This document shows positions 7,475 to 15,992 of a stretch of 57,039 bases of DNA, one piece after another. The notes under the pieces were generated by a model. It searched no databases, was not told the DNA's origin, and worked only from the letters and a program-made list of their open reading frames with translations. Source of the stretch: an uncultured Bacteroidota bacterium (GTDB lineage: Bacteria; Bacteroidota; Bacteroidia; Chitinophagales; Chitinophagaceae); the NCBI GenBank assembly GCA_903927185.1, contig CAIYLW010000019.1:1-57039 (forward strand). The letters are read 5' to 3'. The first letter of the stretch is position 1, and each line of letters opens with the position of its first letter. The translations under genes were made by a program, and so were the position numbers.

Positions 7475-10135
7475 TTATTGTTGCATCATATCCATTCCTC
7501 CACCACCTTCGGCTTTTGTATTTTTTCTTTTAAATAAAGTGGCATCGAATTTACCAAAACGGAAACTGAAATTCAATCTAAGTACTTGAGGATCTCTTCT
7601 TCTTGCGCTAATTTGATTGAAATAAAGACTCTCTGAATAAGTTTTAAATTCTTGAGTTTTGAAAATATCGTTCATACTCAAACTCAATGATCCAGAATTT
7701 CCTTTTTTCCAGGTCCATTCTTTACGAATAGCTAGATCGAACCCATATCTTGGAAAATTATAACCTTGCGATGTTGTTTGTGGACCACCACCAAACATAC
7801 CACCCATTCCACCACCACCGCCACTAGAGCTTCCACCAGGAGGTAAGATAGTTTTGGCTTGGTAATCGCCGCTAAACTGAATAGATAATCCTTTGGCAAT
7901 TTTGAAAGTATTATTCATTTTTGTAAACCAACTCAACAATTCATTATTATTAGTTTGATTGGGAATATTCGCGTTGATTTTTGAATCAAACAAATTAAAG
8001 CTCAATGTCAAATCCCACCATTTTGTAACTGGCATTTTGTTAGACAATTCTAGGCCATAGGTAATACTATTATTGGCATTGATATAAGTATTGAAATAAG
8101 CACTATCCGAAGCTGATATACCACTTTTGTCACGGTACACATACCTGGTAATCATATTGGTTGTGTATTTAAAATAAGCAGTTGCTAAAAAGTTAGCCCC
8201 TTTTTTATAGGCATTATTATAGGATACTTCAAAAGAATTAGTGAACTCAGGTTTTAGATCTGCATTTCCAATATTGATATTTTGTGGGTCAGAATAATTG
8301 GGGAAAGGCATTAATTGAAAGAAGTTAGGCCTGTTGACCCTTCTGGAATAATTCACCTGAAGATCTTGTTTATCGGTAACCTTATAGGTGATAAATGCAC
8401 TTGGAAATAAGCTTAGTGGATAGTTTACATTGAAACTAGATGAATCAGTACCATCTTTTTTCAATAGGGTACCTGTGTAGTTTGAACTTTCAACACGGAA
8501 ACCTAATTGGTAACTAAACTTTTTCTTTTTAAAAGAATAGTTTACATATGATGCAAATACTTGATCGTTAAATTTATACTGACTACTTATAGCAGGCAAG
8601 TTGATATATTCATTTGTTAAATAGCTATACACATATTGATCACTTGAATTTTTGAAATCTCTGATAGCTGCTCTGGCACCTGCTTCAAATTTTGAATCTT
8701 CTGTAAGTAAATCCTCATAATCTGTTTGGAAAGTATAATTTTTAGAATCACCTCCCCCTAAAGTTTGTTGCTTTAGTGCCTGTCCTTTTAAGGTGTTGTC
8801 TATATTGTAATTTTGAGTTACAATATAGTTGGTGTTATTATTATTACTTGAGTTGAGGTTGAAATCTGCAGATAAGTTTCTACCCGTTTTTGGGAAATTA
8901 TATTTATAACTCAATTGAGTACCCCAGTTTTTAAACATCCCAGCACTTGTGCTTTTGATTAAGTTATAAGAAGTTTGAAAACCTTTGATGGTTGAATCTA
9001 CTGTTTGATCTTGTTCATTCGTTGAATTGCCTTTTACAAAGTTAGCACCCACTGTTATGGTACTTCTATTACTAACAAACCAGTCAATACTTCCTCTAAA
9101 AAAACCAAATTTATTTAAGCTAGTACCATTAGTTATTTGGTAAATAGAACTTGGTATCGTTAAAAAATTATTACGATCAGCTTCTCCTTCTGAAATTGAT
9201 TTACGTTCCATTAAATTTCCACTTAATGAAATATTTGTTTTAGCCTGACGTAATGCAAGATCGCCACCTACATTGAATTTGCCTCTGGAATCTACACCTG
9301 TTCTTATACCACCATTGTAGCCACTTTTTTTGTTTTTCTTTAAAACAATATTCAAGATACCTGCATTTCCACCCGAGGCATCATATTTCGCCGATGGGTT
9401 AGTTATTAATTCAACTCTGTCGATAATATCAGCCGGGATTTGATCTAGTGTAAGTGTAGTAGGACGATTATCAATAAATATAGTTGGTGTTGCGTTACGC
9501 ATGGTTACATTGCCATCGATATCAACGTTCAAGGAAGGAATGTTTTTCATGATCTCTGTAGCTGTCTGCCCAGATGCCATAATGTTTTTGTCAACATTAA
9601 ATACTTTCCTATCAATTCCCATTTCAAATTCGGGTCTAGCCGTTGAGGTCACTGTTACATTTCCTAAATCAGTTGCATTTTGTTCTAATTTAATATTTCC
9701 AAGATCCTTATCAGCCTGTGCTAACATTTGTTGCATGCTAGCAGCCGTAGGAGCCCCACCGCCTTGTGGCATTTTAAGTCCGAAAGTAATAGGGGTAATT
9801 ACGCTTTTGAATCCAATAGACGACAATTTCAAATTGAATCTCCCCATTACAGAGAGTCCTTCAATACTGAATTCACCATTTGATTTAGTTATTTGTGTAG
9901 AAAAAATCACTTCTTTCATTTTCTTTGTAACCGTATCAAACTTATTCCCAGTTAATTGAATAGTTACTCCTTCTATTGCTTTATTGGTCTTACTGTCCAC
10001 AATCTTGCCGTAAAAATGACCCACGTTCATGGCTTGTCCACCACCACGTGCTCCTCCCATCATACCCGTGGGCATTTGTGCATTTAGGTTAATACTGAAA
10101 CTAAATAAAATAATAGCGAATAATAATTTTCTCAT
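7475..10135 (-). CDS. TonB-dependent outer-membrane receptor family protein
   Basis: This 886-residue protein starts at ATG 10135, which gives the signal peptide MRKLLFAIILFSFSINLNAQ; an upstream in-frame ATG at 10189 lacks this. Domains in order: a Met/Gly-rich mature N-terminus, a carboxypeptidase-like beta-sandwich (about 40-150, FYGKIVDSKTNKAIEGVTI), a plug domain (about 165-275), and a large barrel of the outer membrane family-3 type ending in an aromatic-rich FSFRFGKF strand. There is a Gly/Ser/Met-rich loop near residue 780 and a Gly/Met tail. No SusD-like partner is adjacent, so this is probably not a glycan-uptake SusCD pair. The ligand is unknown. It shares a bidirectional terminator with pcm. 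Confidence 0.85.
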   Translation of the reverse strand: MRKLLFAIILFSFSINLNAQMPTGMMGGARGGGQAMNVGHFYGKIVDSKTNKAIEGVTIQLTGNKFDTVTKKMKEVIFSTQITKSNGEFSIEGLSVMGRFNLKLSSIGFKSVITPITFGLKMPQGGGAPTAASMQQMLAQADKDLGNIKLEQNATDLGNVTVTSTARPEFEMGIDRKVFNVDKNIMASGQTATEIMKNIPSLNVDIDGNVTMRNATPTIFIDNRPTTLTLDQIPADIIDRVELITNPSAKYDASGGNAGILNIVLKKNKKSGYNGGIRTGVDSRGKFNVGGDLALRQAKTNISLSGNLMERKSISEGEADRNNFLTIPSSIYQITNGTSLNKFGFFRGSIDWFVSNRSTITVGANFVKGNSTNEQDQTVDSTIKGFQTSYNLIKSTSAGMFKNWGTQLSYKYNFPKTGRNLSADFNLNSSNNNNTNYIVTQNYNIDNTLKGQALKQQTLGGGDSKNYTFQTDYEDLLTEDSKFEAGARAAIRDFKNSSDQYVYSYLTNEYINLPAISSQYKFNDQVFASYVNYSFKKKKFSYQLGFRVESSNYTGTLLKKDGTDSSSFNVNYPLSLFPSAFITYKVTDKQDLQVNYSRRVNRPNFFQLMPFPNYSDPQNINIGNADLKPEFTNSFEVSYNNAYKKGANFLATAYFKYTTNMITRYVYRDKSGISASDSAYFNTYINANNSITYGLELSNKMPVTKWWDLTLSFNLFDSKINANIPNQTNNNELLSWFTKMNNTFKIAKGLSIQFSGDYQAKTILPPGGSSSGGGGGMGGMFGGGPQTTSQGYNFPRYGFDLAIRKEWTWKKGNSGSLSLSMNDIFKTQEFKTYSESLYFNQISARRRDPQVLRLNFSFRFGKFDATLFKRKNTKAEGGGGMDMMQQ

Positions 10136-10246
10136 ATATAAATTGTAAATATTTCTAGGGTGTAAAGGTCGTTTAGAAGGTGGGGACATGCCTTTTGTTT
10201 ACATAAACGGTAATAAGACAATTTTAAATGGATAAAGTTTTAAAAC

Positions 10247-10262
10247 ACGGGGCTGAAGCCGT
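10247..10262 (-). terminator. Short hairpin downstream of the DUF445 gene
   Basis: On the minus strand ACGG-CTTCAGCC-CCGT is followed by GTTTTAAAAC, 15 bases past the DUF445 stop. It is a weak terminator candidate. Confidence 0.3.
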
Positions 10263-10276
10263 AAAATAATCGGTGA

Positions 10277-10879
10277 CTAGCTCAAAATTGTTATCAAAAC
10301 CTGTAAAAGGCCGATGATAAATCCTAAGACGCCCCCAATAATTTCAACAAAACGGAATTCTTTTGACATGATAGCCTGTAGTATTTCTTCCAATTTATCG
10401 GATGAGAAACCACTGACTTTATCAATCACAATTTTTTCCAGATCCAGGTCTTTTTCGAGTTGCCCCATATAGTTTTCCATCAGCGATGGGAAAAGGGATT
10501 GTAATTCCTTGATGAAGATTGCTTTCATCTGATTGATTGTCTTATCACCTATAAACATACTGATCATTGGCATTTCTTCTGCTAATTTAACCCGCAGGAA
10601 ATGATCAATATGGATTTCTACAAAAGGCATCAGCTTCTCTATATTATCAGGATGAGTGATCTTTTTTTCAATATCTGAAAAGGAAAGGAGCTCCTGGCTC
10701 ACTAACTTTCCCAATTTTTCTGCAAATTGTTTTTGCCTTTTAGGGAAAATACCATGGAAGGTGATTCCTAGTATTTTAACTGGAACTTTTGGATGAAAAA
10801 GCATTTTGATGGCAATCCAATTAGTAAACCATCCGATAAAAGCGGAAATAAGTGGGATTAGTATATGCGTAATCTTCAT
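10277..10879 (-). CDS. DUF445 family membrane protein
   Basis: This 200-residue protein has an N-terminal helix, LIPLISAFIGWFTNWIAIKMLFHP, the hallmark of DUF445 (YheB-like) proteins. A charged helical middle (about 45-165) follows, and a C-terminal membrane helix (VLGFIIGLLQVLITIL). The role is unknown; family members are inner-membrane proteins. ATG 10879 is the start, because extending to 10969 would run back through the tRNA-His gene. The start is only 14 bases after the tRNA terminator on the same strand, leaving room only for a promoter overlapping the terminator (TAATTTAG at 10885-10892 is a one-mismatch -7 box). Confidence 0.8.
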   Translation of the reverse strand: MKITHILIPLISAFIGWFTNWIAIKMLFHPKVPVKILGITFHGIFPKRQKQFAEKLGKLVSQELLSFSDIEKKITHPDNIEKLMPFVEIHIDHFLRVKLAEEMPMISMFIGDKTINQMKAIFIKELQSLFPSLMENYMGQLEKDLDLEKIVIDKVSGFSSDKLEEILQAIMSKEFRFVEIIGGVLGFIIGLLQVLITILS

Positions 10880-10892
10880 GTATGCTAAATTA

Positions 10893-10922
10893 AAAACCCT
10901 ATAAGAACGCTTATAGGGTTTT
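10893..10922 (-). terminator. Terminator of the tRNA-His gene
   Basis: A 13-base perfect stem (AAAACCCTATAAG at 10893-10905 with CTTATAGGGTTTT at 10910-10922) has a 4-base loop and a T run in the minus-strand direction. Confidence 0.8.
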
Positions 10923-10927
10923 GGTTG

Positions 10928-11002
10928 GGAGAACAATGGGTCTCGAACCCACGACCTACAGTGCCACAAACTGTCGCTCTAACCTACTGAGCTATGCCCT
11001 CC
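10928..11002 (-). tRNA. tRNA-His (anticodon GUG)
   Basis: A full cloverleaf can be drawn on the minus strand. The acceptor is GAGGGCA paired with TGTTCTC (two G-U pairs), the D arm begins TAGCTCAGT, the anticodon stem ACAGT/ACTGT has loop TTGTGGC (GTG), and the T arm is GTGGG-TTCGAGA-CCCAT. The extra G at position -1 (11002) opposite C73 (10928) is the identity element of tRNA-His. The 3' CCA is not encoded. Confidence 0.95.
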
Positions 11003-11017
11003 GTTTTCAACACTTTT

Positions 11018-11048
11018 CGAAAATATTATTTTTCTAAAGGATTGCAAA
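11018..11048 (-). promoter_or_regulatory. Promoter of tRNA-His
   Basis: On the minus strand TTTG (11048-11045), 19 bases, then TATTTTCG (11025-11018). The spacing is ideal for the Bacteroidota primary sigma factor, and the start site would lie about 10 bases before the tRNA. It shows that TAnnTTCG is a working -7 variant here. Confidence 0.65.
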
Positions 11049-11159
11049 AATAGGGTAATTAGTCATTTCGCGAAACTGAATTTTGAATCTTTTTCAAAAC
11101 TCTTTCCAAAATCCTTTGTTAATTGAGATAAAAGGTAAGGTGTAAAAGGGTTTTTCAGC

Positions 11160-11167
11160 TATTTTTG
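11160..11167 (+). promoter_or_regulatory. -7 box (TATTTTTG) upstream of the Prc gene
   Basis: An exact TAnnTTTG match lies 8 bases before ATG 11176. No clear -33 partner is visible. Its closeness means either a nearly leaderless mRNA or translation from the in-frame ATG at 11197. Confidence 0.45.
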
Positions 11168-11175
11168 ATACTGTC

Positions 11176-13332
11176 ATGCAAAAATTTAAGCAATTTATGA
11201 AGAGTAAAAAAGGGTTAGTTCTAACCGCCATTGTTCTATTTGGCGCATTGTTCTTTGCTTTCAAAGTAATCGATTCAGGCAATGAGACTATAAATATTAC
11301 CACCAAACAACGTTTATTGAATGCCATTGGATCATTATTGGAAGAAGGCCATTATAGCCCTAAAGCAATTAATGATGCATTCTCAAAAGAGGTTTTTAAG
11401 AAATATCTAAATGAATTGGATGGAGATAAAATACTTTTTACTAAAGCTGATATAGATGGGTTAAAAAAGTATGAAACAACCCTTGACGATGAAATTCATG
11501 GAACGCCTATTGCATTTGCACCCGCAGTAAGTGCTATTTATGATAAAAGGTTGCCTGAAACAATTTTGATGTACAAAGAAATTTTAGCTCAGCCCTTCGA
11601 TTTCAATAAAGACGAAACTTTTTTTACAGAAGGTGATAAATTATCTTTTGCAGCAAATGATGCAGAAAGAAAAGATCGCTTTAGAAAAGAATTGAAATTT
11701 TATTCTCTGGAAAAATATGTGGAATTCCAGGATTTGCGTGAAAAAAATAAAAACACCAAAGACTTTGTAGTTAAAGCAGATTCCACATTAGAGCGTGAAG
11801 CAAGAATGAAAGTTTTGAAGATCATGGATAAAAGATATGATCGTTTGAAAAGTACTTTCAATGAAGACGAACGATTTAATGGATACTTAAATGTGATTAC
11901 CAATTTAATGGATCCACATACCGATTATTTTCCTCCAGTCGAGAAAAGAGCTTTTGACGAAGAAATGAGTAGAAGGTTTTATGGTATTGGTGCACAGTTA
12001 ACAGAAACCGAAAATGGAGAAGTAAAAATCGCTAGTGTGCAACCCGGTGGAGCAGCTTGGAAGTCGGGAGAAATTGCAGCCAATGATATTATTTTAAAAG
12101 TAGCGCAGGGTAAAGAGGAACCGGTTGATGTAACTGGATATACTACTACAGACGCTGTAAAACTAATTCGTGGAAACAAGGGAACTGAAGTTCGTCTTAC
12201 GTTGAAAAAACTAGACGGTACTATTAAAATAGTTACTATGATTCGTGAAGAAGTTTCGTTAGATGAAGGATTAGTTAGAAGTGCAGTAATTCAAAATGGG
12301 AATGATAAAATTGGATATATCTATCTGCCAGAATTCTATGCTGATTTTGAGCGTGAATCAGGTAGTCGTTGTTCTGATGATGTTGCCAAAGAATTAGAAA
12401 AATTAAAGAAAGAAAATGTAAAAGGTGTTGTATTGGATATTCGCACCAATGGCGGCGGATCTTTATACGAAGTAGTACAAATGGTAGGATTGTTTATAGA
12501 TCAAGGTCCTGTTGTGCAAGTTCGTGATAAAGACGGAAAATCTAGTGCCATCAATGACAAACACGCTGGTGCTATTTATGATGGACCATTAGCCGTAATG
12601 GTAAATGAGTTTAGTGCATCTGCTAGTGAAATCTTTGCTGCAGCAATTCAGGATTACAAACGTGGAATTATTATAGGCAGTACCTCAACTTATGGAAAGG
12701 GCACTGTTCAGAAAACAATTCCATTTGGTAAACCTATTGATTTTTCTAGTGGTAGAACTGAATACGGAGCTGTGAAATTGACCTTCCAAAAGTACTATCG
12801 CATTAATGGCGGTTCGGTTCAATTAAAGGGAGTAACTCCAGATGTGATTCTTCCTGATGCATTAGAGTATTATAAATTAAGGGAAAAGGATAATGCCTCT
12901 GCTTTGCCATGGGATGAGATTTCAAAAGTGCCCTATGAAACCTGGCATAACGCAGATTTTAGTGCTTCGATTAAAAAAGAAAATGCAAAGATTGCTGAGA
13001 ATAAATCGCTGAATTTGTTAAGAAGCAATTTGCTTTGGTTATCAAAGAATACGGAGTTACCGATCAATCTGAATATTGAAAAATATAAGGATATGCAGAA
13101 GCAGATTAGAACAACTGTCAACCAAAATAATGCACTCCTGAAATTAGAAAAAGATATGAGTGTGGAAGCAATGGCAGTTGATCACGATAAATTTTATAAT
13201 AACCCAGATAAGCCAAAGGGAGAAAGATATTTGTCGTGGTTGAAATCTATTAAATCTGACATGCATTTAGAGGAGACTGTTTATATGGTTTCGGATATGA
13301 TTCATCAACAACCTCAAACAGTTTTGAAATAA
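11176..13332 (+). CDS. prc: Tail-specific (carboxy-terminal processing) protease, S41 family
   Basis: This 718-residue Prc/Tsp-type serine protease is anchored by an N-terminal signal-anchor (LVLTAIVLFGALFFAF, about 14-30) and acts in the periplasm on proteins with exposed C-terminal tails. Order: helical N-terminal domain (40-255), PDZ domain (about 268-350, GIGAQLTETENGEVKIASVQ), S41 core (380-560) and a C-terminal domain typical of the long Prc form. The catalytic serine lies in FSASASEIF (about 478-486) and the catalytic lysine is about K508 in YGKGTVQ. The length matches the 680-720 residue Prc class. The start could be ATG 11197 (see the -7 box). The UpxY gene follows by 32 bases and may be cotranscribed. 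Confidence 0.92.
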   Translation: MQKFKQFMKSKKGLVLTAIVLFGALFFAFKVIDSGNETINITTKQRLLNAIGSLLEEGHYSPKAINDAFSKEVFKKYLNELDGDKILFTKADIDGLKKYETTLDDEIHGTPIAFAPAVSAIYDKRLPETILMYKEILAQPFDFNKDETFFTEGDKLSFAANDAERKDRFRKELKFYSLEKYVEFQDLREKNKNTKDFVVKADSTLEREARMKVLKIMDKRYDRLKSTFNEDERFNGYLNVITNLMDPHTDYFPPVEKRAFDEEMSRRFYGIGAQLTETENGEVKIASVQPGGAAWKSGEIAANDIILKVAQGKEEPVDVTGYTTTDAVKLIRGNKGTEVRLTLKKLDGTIKIVTMIREEVSLDEGLVRSAVIQNGNDKIGYIYLPEFYADFERESGSRCSDDVAKELEKLKKENVKGVVLDIRTNGGGSLYEVVQMVGLFIDQGPVVQVRDKDGKSSAINDKHAGAIYDGPLAVMVNEFSASASEIFAAAIQDYKRGIIIGSTSTYGKGTVQKTIPFGKPIDFSSGRTEYGAVKLTFQKYYRINGGSVQLKGVTPDVILPDALEYYKLREKDNASALPWDEISKVPYETWHNADFSASIKKENAKIAENKSLNLLRSNLLWLSKNTELPINLNIEKYKDMQKQIRTTVNQNNALLKLEKDMSVEAMAVDHDKFYNNPDKPKGERYLSWLKSIKSDMHLEETVYMVSDMIHQQPQTVLK

Positions 13333-13364
13333 AGTTGCTATTTTTTGCTTTGAACGATTGAACT

Positions 13365-13871
13365 ATGGAAGAGGAAAAGAAATGGTATGCCTTATATACC
13401 AAACCAAGGTGGGAGAAAAAGATTGACGCTAGTTTAATAAAGAAAAATATTGAGTCATGGTGTCCTTTGCAAAAGATGGAAAAGCAATGGACCGATCGAA
13501 AGAAGATAATAGAAGAACCTTTATTTAAATCTTACATTTTTGTTCATATTGATCTGACTGAAAAAGTGAGGGTTCTTCAAACAGATGGGATTTTAAATTT
13601 TGTGCATTATCTTGGTAAGCCTGCTGTGATTAGGGATGAAGAAATAAATCTAATCAAACATTACCTTCTTGAAAAAGATGTAAAAATTTCATTGATCAGT
13701 AAAGAAGGTTATGCAGAGTCAACCAGGATTCGTGTAAACCATGGAGTGTTCATGGGCAAGGAAGGAACCGTTCTGAAAAACGCGAAGAAGAAAATATTTG
13801 TAAAATTAGAAAGCCTGGGTCAGGTGATGGTAGTTGAGTTTCCTGTAGAATATTTATCTCATTTAGATTAA
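13365..13871 (+). CDS. UpxY-type NusG paralogue (transcription antiterminator)
   Basis: This 168-residue NusG-like protein has an NGN domain (residues 1-110; KKWYALYTKPRWEKKI and SYIFVHIDL are classic) followed by a KOW-like segment (about 120-165, VNHGVFMGKEGTVLKN). In Bacteroides, UpxY/UpaY proteins are encoded first in capsular polysaccharide operons and let RNA polymerase read through the leader. Here the next gene downstream is convergent (mtaB) and no polysaccharide genes follow, so its target is elsewhere or it acts more broadly. It lies 32 bases behind prc. It is not the housekeeping nusG, since no secE or rplK is nearby. Confidence 0.85.
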   Translation: MEEEKKWYALYTKPRWEKKIDASLIKKNIESWCPLQKMEKQWTDRKKIIEEPLFKSYIFVHIDLTEKVRVLQTDGILNFVHYLGKPAVIRDEEINLIKHYLLEKDVKISLISKEGYAESTRIRVNHGVFMGKEGTVLKNAKKKIFVKLESLGQVMVVEFPVEYLSHLD

Positions 13872-13874
13872 GGG

Positions 13875-13909
13875 AAAGTCAAAAATAAAAATTAAAAAGT
13901 AAAAAAAAG
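13875..13909 (+). repeat. Copy of the post-stop A-rich element (diverged)
   Basis: A-rich run AAAGTCAAAAATAAAAATT, then AAAAAGT and AAAAAAAAGT, just after the UpxY stop. It shares the AAAGTCAAAA word with the copies after pcm and the DUF2723 gene. Confidence 0.4.
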
Positions 13910-13935
13910 TGAAAGTAGGCGGATGTAATATAATA

Positions 13936-13993
13936 CCCCTCATGTTCGCTTGCGAATAGGAGGGGATGCCGATTTCGCTTTAGCGGAATACGG
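13936..13993. other. Two adjacent hairpins between the convergent UpxY and mtaB genes
   Basis: Hairpin 1 (13936-13965): CCCCTC/GAGGGG enclosing TTCGC-TT-GCGAA. Hairpin 2 (13969-13993): CCGATTTCGC, loop TTTA, GCGGAATACGG. Both contain TTCGCTT and lack a long T run. They may be terminators or a dispersed palindromic unit. Confidence 0.5.
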
Positions 13994-14008
13994 CTGGTGT
14001 GGTTGTTT

Positions 14009-15283
14009 CTACAAAGTCCAATCCATCACTAGATTCGTCCACTCACTTTTATACGGTGCCGAAATACGAATATAATTATCTGTGTATCCCTCCATCATTC
14101 CATTTTTTTCAAAATTTTCGAACAATATTTTTCTGTTTTCCCCACTATGTTGTGCTGTAAAATATTGTAGTTTTTGATAAGAAAGATTTCGTAAAATTTT
14201 ATTTCGCTCATTGCGAATATTTACTGGAATTACTGGCTTGATTTCTAAAGCTTTGGTATCAGGTCTTTCAGAATAAGTAAATACATGCAAGTACGAAACA
14301 TTGAGTTCATGTAAAAACTGAAATGTTTCTTGAAAGTGTTCATTCGTTTCTCCTGGAAATCCCACAATTACATCCACTCCAATACTGCAATGAGGCATCA
14401 ACTTTTTGATTAAGTCAACACGCTCCTGGTATAATTCTTTTTTATACCTTCTGCGCATCTGTTTTAAAATTTCATTGCTGCCACTTTGTAAGGGGATATG
14501 AAAATGGGGCATGAATTTTTTACTTTTCGATACCCATTCAATGATTTCAGGTGTTAGTAAATTGGGTTCGATTGATGAAATTCGATATCGTTCTATTCCC
14601 TCCACTTCATCTAGGGCTTGAATTAAATTGAAAAAGTCTTCATTATATTTCAGATTGCCATCTGGACCTTTTCCAAAATCGCCCAGATTAACACCCGTAA
14701 GTACAATTTCTTTCACACCATCTGCTGCTAATTCTTTGGCATTTCGAACAACATTGGCCACATTGTCACTTCTGCTTTTTCCTCGGGCCATAGGGATGGT
14801 GCAGAAAGAACAATTATAATCACATCCATCCTGTACTTTTAAAAAACTTCGGGTTCGATCGTTCATTGAATAAGAAGCATTAAACCCGGTTACTTCCTCA
14901 ATCTCACAACTGCAAATTTTACCTTCATCTCCTTTAGTTAATTGAGAGATATGCTCCATGATATTAAACTTCTCGGATGCCCCTAATACCAAGTCAACTC
15001 CTGGAATACGAACAATTTCTTCTGGTTTTAATTGTGCATAACAACCTGTTATTACCACAAAACTTTCGGGTGCTTTGCGTTGTATGCGTCGAACCAGTTG
15101 ACGACATTCTTTATCAGCATTATCAGTAACAGAACAGGTGTTGATTACATAAACGTCGGCAAGATCATCAAATTCCTTTTTCTCAAATCCTTTTTGTTCC
15201 ATCATTCTAGATAGAGTAGAGGTCTCTGAGAAATTTAATTTACAGCCCAATGTATGAAATGCTACCGAACGCTTCTTTTCCAT
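14009..15283 (-). CDS. mtaB: tRNA t6A37 methylthiotransferase MtaB
   Basis: This 424-residue radical-SAM methylthiotransferase converts t6A to ms2t6A at position 37 of ANN-decoding tRNAs. The N-terminal UPF0004 domain begins VAFHTLGCKLNFSE, with cluster cysteines including NTCSVT and GCYAQ. The radical-SAM domain carries CDYNCSFC within VQDGCDYNCSFCTIP, and a TRAM-like C-terminal segment follows. FHTLGCKLN rather than TYGCQMN favours MtaB over MiaB or RimO. ATG 15283 is chosen: it starts directly before the conserved strand and lies 7 bases from a -7 box. An extension to 15373 has no family support. Confidence 0.92.
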   Translation of the reverse strand: MEKKRSVAFHTLGCKLNFSETSTLSRMMEQKGFEKKEFDDLADVYVINTCSVTDNADKECRQLVRRIQRKAPESFVVITGCYAQLKPEEIVRIPGVDLVLGASEKFNIMEHISQLTKGDEGKICSCEIEEVTGFNASYSMNDRTRSFLKVQDGCDYNCSFCTIPMARGKSRSDNVANVVRNAKELAADGVKEIVLTGVNLGDFGKGPDGNLKYNEDFFNLIQALDEVEGIERYRISSIEPNLLTPEIIEWVSKSKKFMPHFHIPLQSGSNEILKQMRRRYKKELYQERVDLIKKLMPHCSIGVDVIVGFPGETNEHFQETFQFLHELNVSYLHVFTYSERPDTKALEIKPVIPVNIRNERNKILRNLSYQKLQYFTAQHSGENRKILFENFEKNGMMEGYTDNYIRISAPYKSEWTNLVMDWTL

Positions 15284-15290
15284 AAGTGTG

Positions 15291-15298
15291 CAAAGATA
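15291..15298 (-). promoter_or_regulatory. -7 box TATCTTTG for mtaB
   Basis: A minus-strand TAnnTTTG match ends 7 bases before ATG 15283, so the leader would be only a few bases. No -33 element is evident. Confidence 0.45.
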
Positions 15299-15382
15299 AC
15301 GCCTTGCTGCTAATTGAATGATTGATCGAATTATTTGGGCAATTTTTATCGAAAAGCGTAAACTTGTGTTCAAGATTCAATT

Positions 15383-15829
15383 ATGCTAATCAAAAAAGTT
15401 ACCTCCCTTTTTCAACTGTTTTTAATAGCGATACTGATATTTAGCTTTGAAAATTGTCATCAGCCTTCCACTCCAGAGATTAGTCATGAAATTCAATCAC
15501 AAAAAATCAATCTTCCTGAAAAACAGGAAACCGTTGATAATGCTGAACTAAATCGTCATCCTCAGCACATACATTATTCAAAACATGCTAAGTGTAGAAT
15601 GGGTTGTAGGCATATCGATGAGACTGAAATCAAAGAAATTCTTGAAAAAGGGTACATCAATTATAAGAAGAGTGTATTGAATGGAGACCCCTGCAGAAGA
15701 AAGTTTGCAGTAGAAGGCCCTACCAGAGAAGGTCAAAGGCTTAGGGTTATTTTTGCTCCCTGTGGAAATGAAATGACGGTAGTTACCTGCATTGATTTAG
15801 GCGTAGAATGGACTTGTGATTGCAAATAA
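15383..15829 (+). CDS. Secreted, cysteine-rich DUF4258 domain protein
   Basis: This 148-residue protein has an N-terminal hydrophobic export segment (FQLFLIAILIFSFENC, about 10-25); the cysteine may be a loose lipobox, though the residues before it are not standard. The C-terminal domain (about 65-148) fits DUF4258: YSKHAKCRMGCRHIDETEIKEILEKG, then RLRVIFAPCGNEMTVVTCIDLG. DUF4258 resembles small RelE/ParE-like folds and is often cytoplasmic; an exported form with eight cysteines, including CRMGC and CDC, suggests disulfides or metal binding. The function is unknown. It is divergent from mtaB. Confidence 0.65.
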   Translation: MLIKKVTSLFQLFLIAILIFSFENCHQPSTPEISHEIQSQKINLPEKQETVDNAELNRHPQHIHYSKHAKCRMGCRHIDETEIKEILEKGYINYKKSVLNGDPCRRKFAVEGPTREGQRLRVIFAPCGNEMTVVTCIDLGVEWTCDCK

Positions 15830-15959
15830 GAAGAATTTAATAGGACTTGATAATCAATGATTTTCCTGAGAATAACGTTATAGTAAGTTAATAACCTTAA
15901 AGGTTTTCTTAAATCTTATAAAATGCGCAGCTGTTTTTTCGATTTTAGGATTATTAAGG

Positions 15960-15967
15960 TATGTTTG
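15960..15967 (+). promoter_or_regulatory. -7 box TATGTTTG for the DUF2723 gene
   Basis: An exact TAnnTTTG match ends 25 bases before ATG 15993. A TTTTTTC stretch about 20 bases upstream is a poor -33 element. Confidence 0.5.
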
Positions 15968-15992
15968 CGAGTCTTAAAAAACCAAAACCAAT

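Noticed and set aside
9501..9959. 152-residue plus-strand frame inside the TonB-dependent receptor gene
   Set aside because: It is the shadow of the plug and N-terminal domain coding strand; no promoter, no family match, Ser/Pro-rich composition typical of antisense frames.
10880..10969. Upstream extension of the DUF445 gene
   Set aside because: The extension is translated through the tRNA-His gene and its terminator and has no membrane-protein character.
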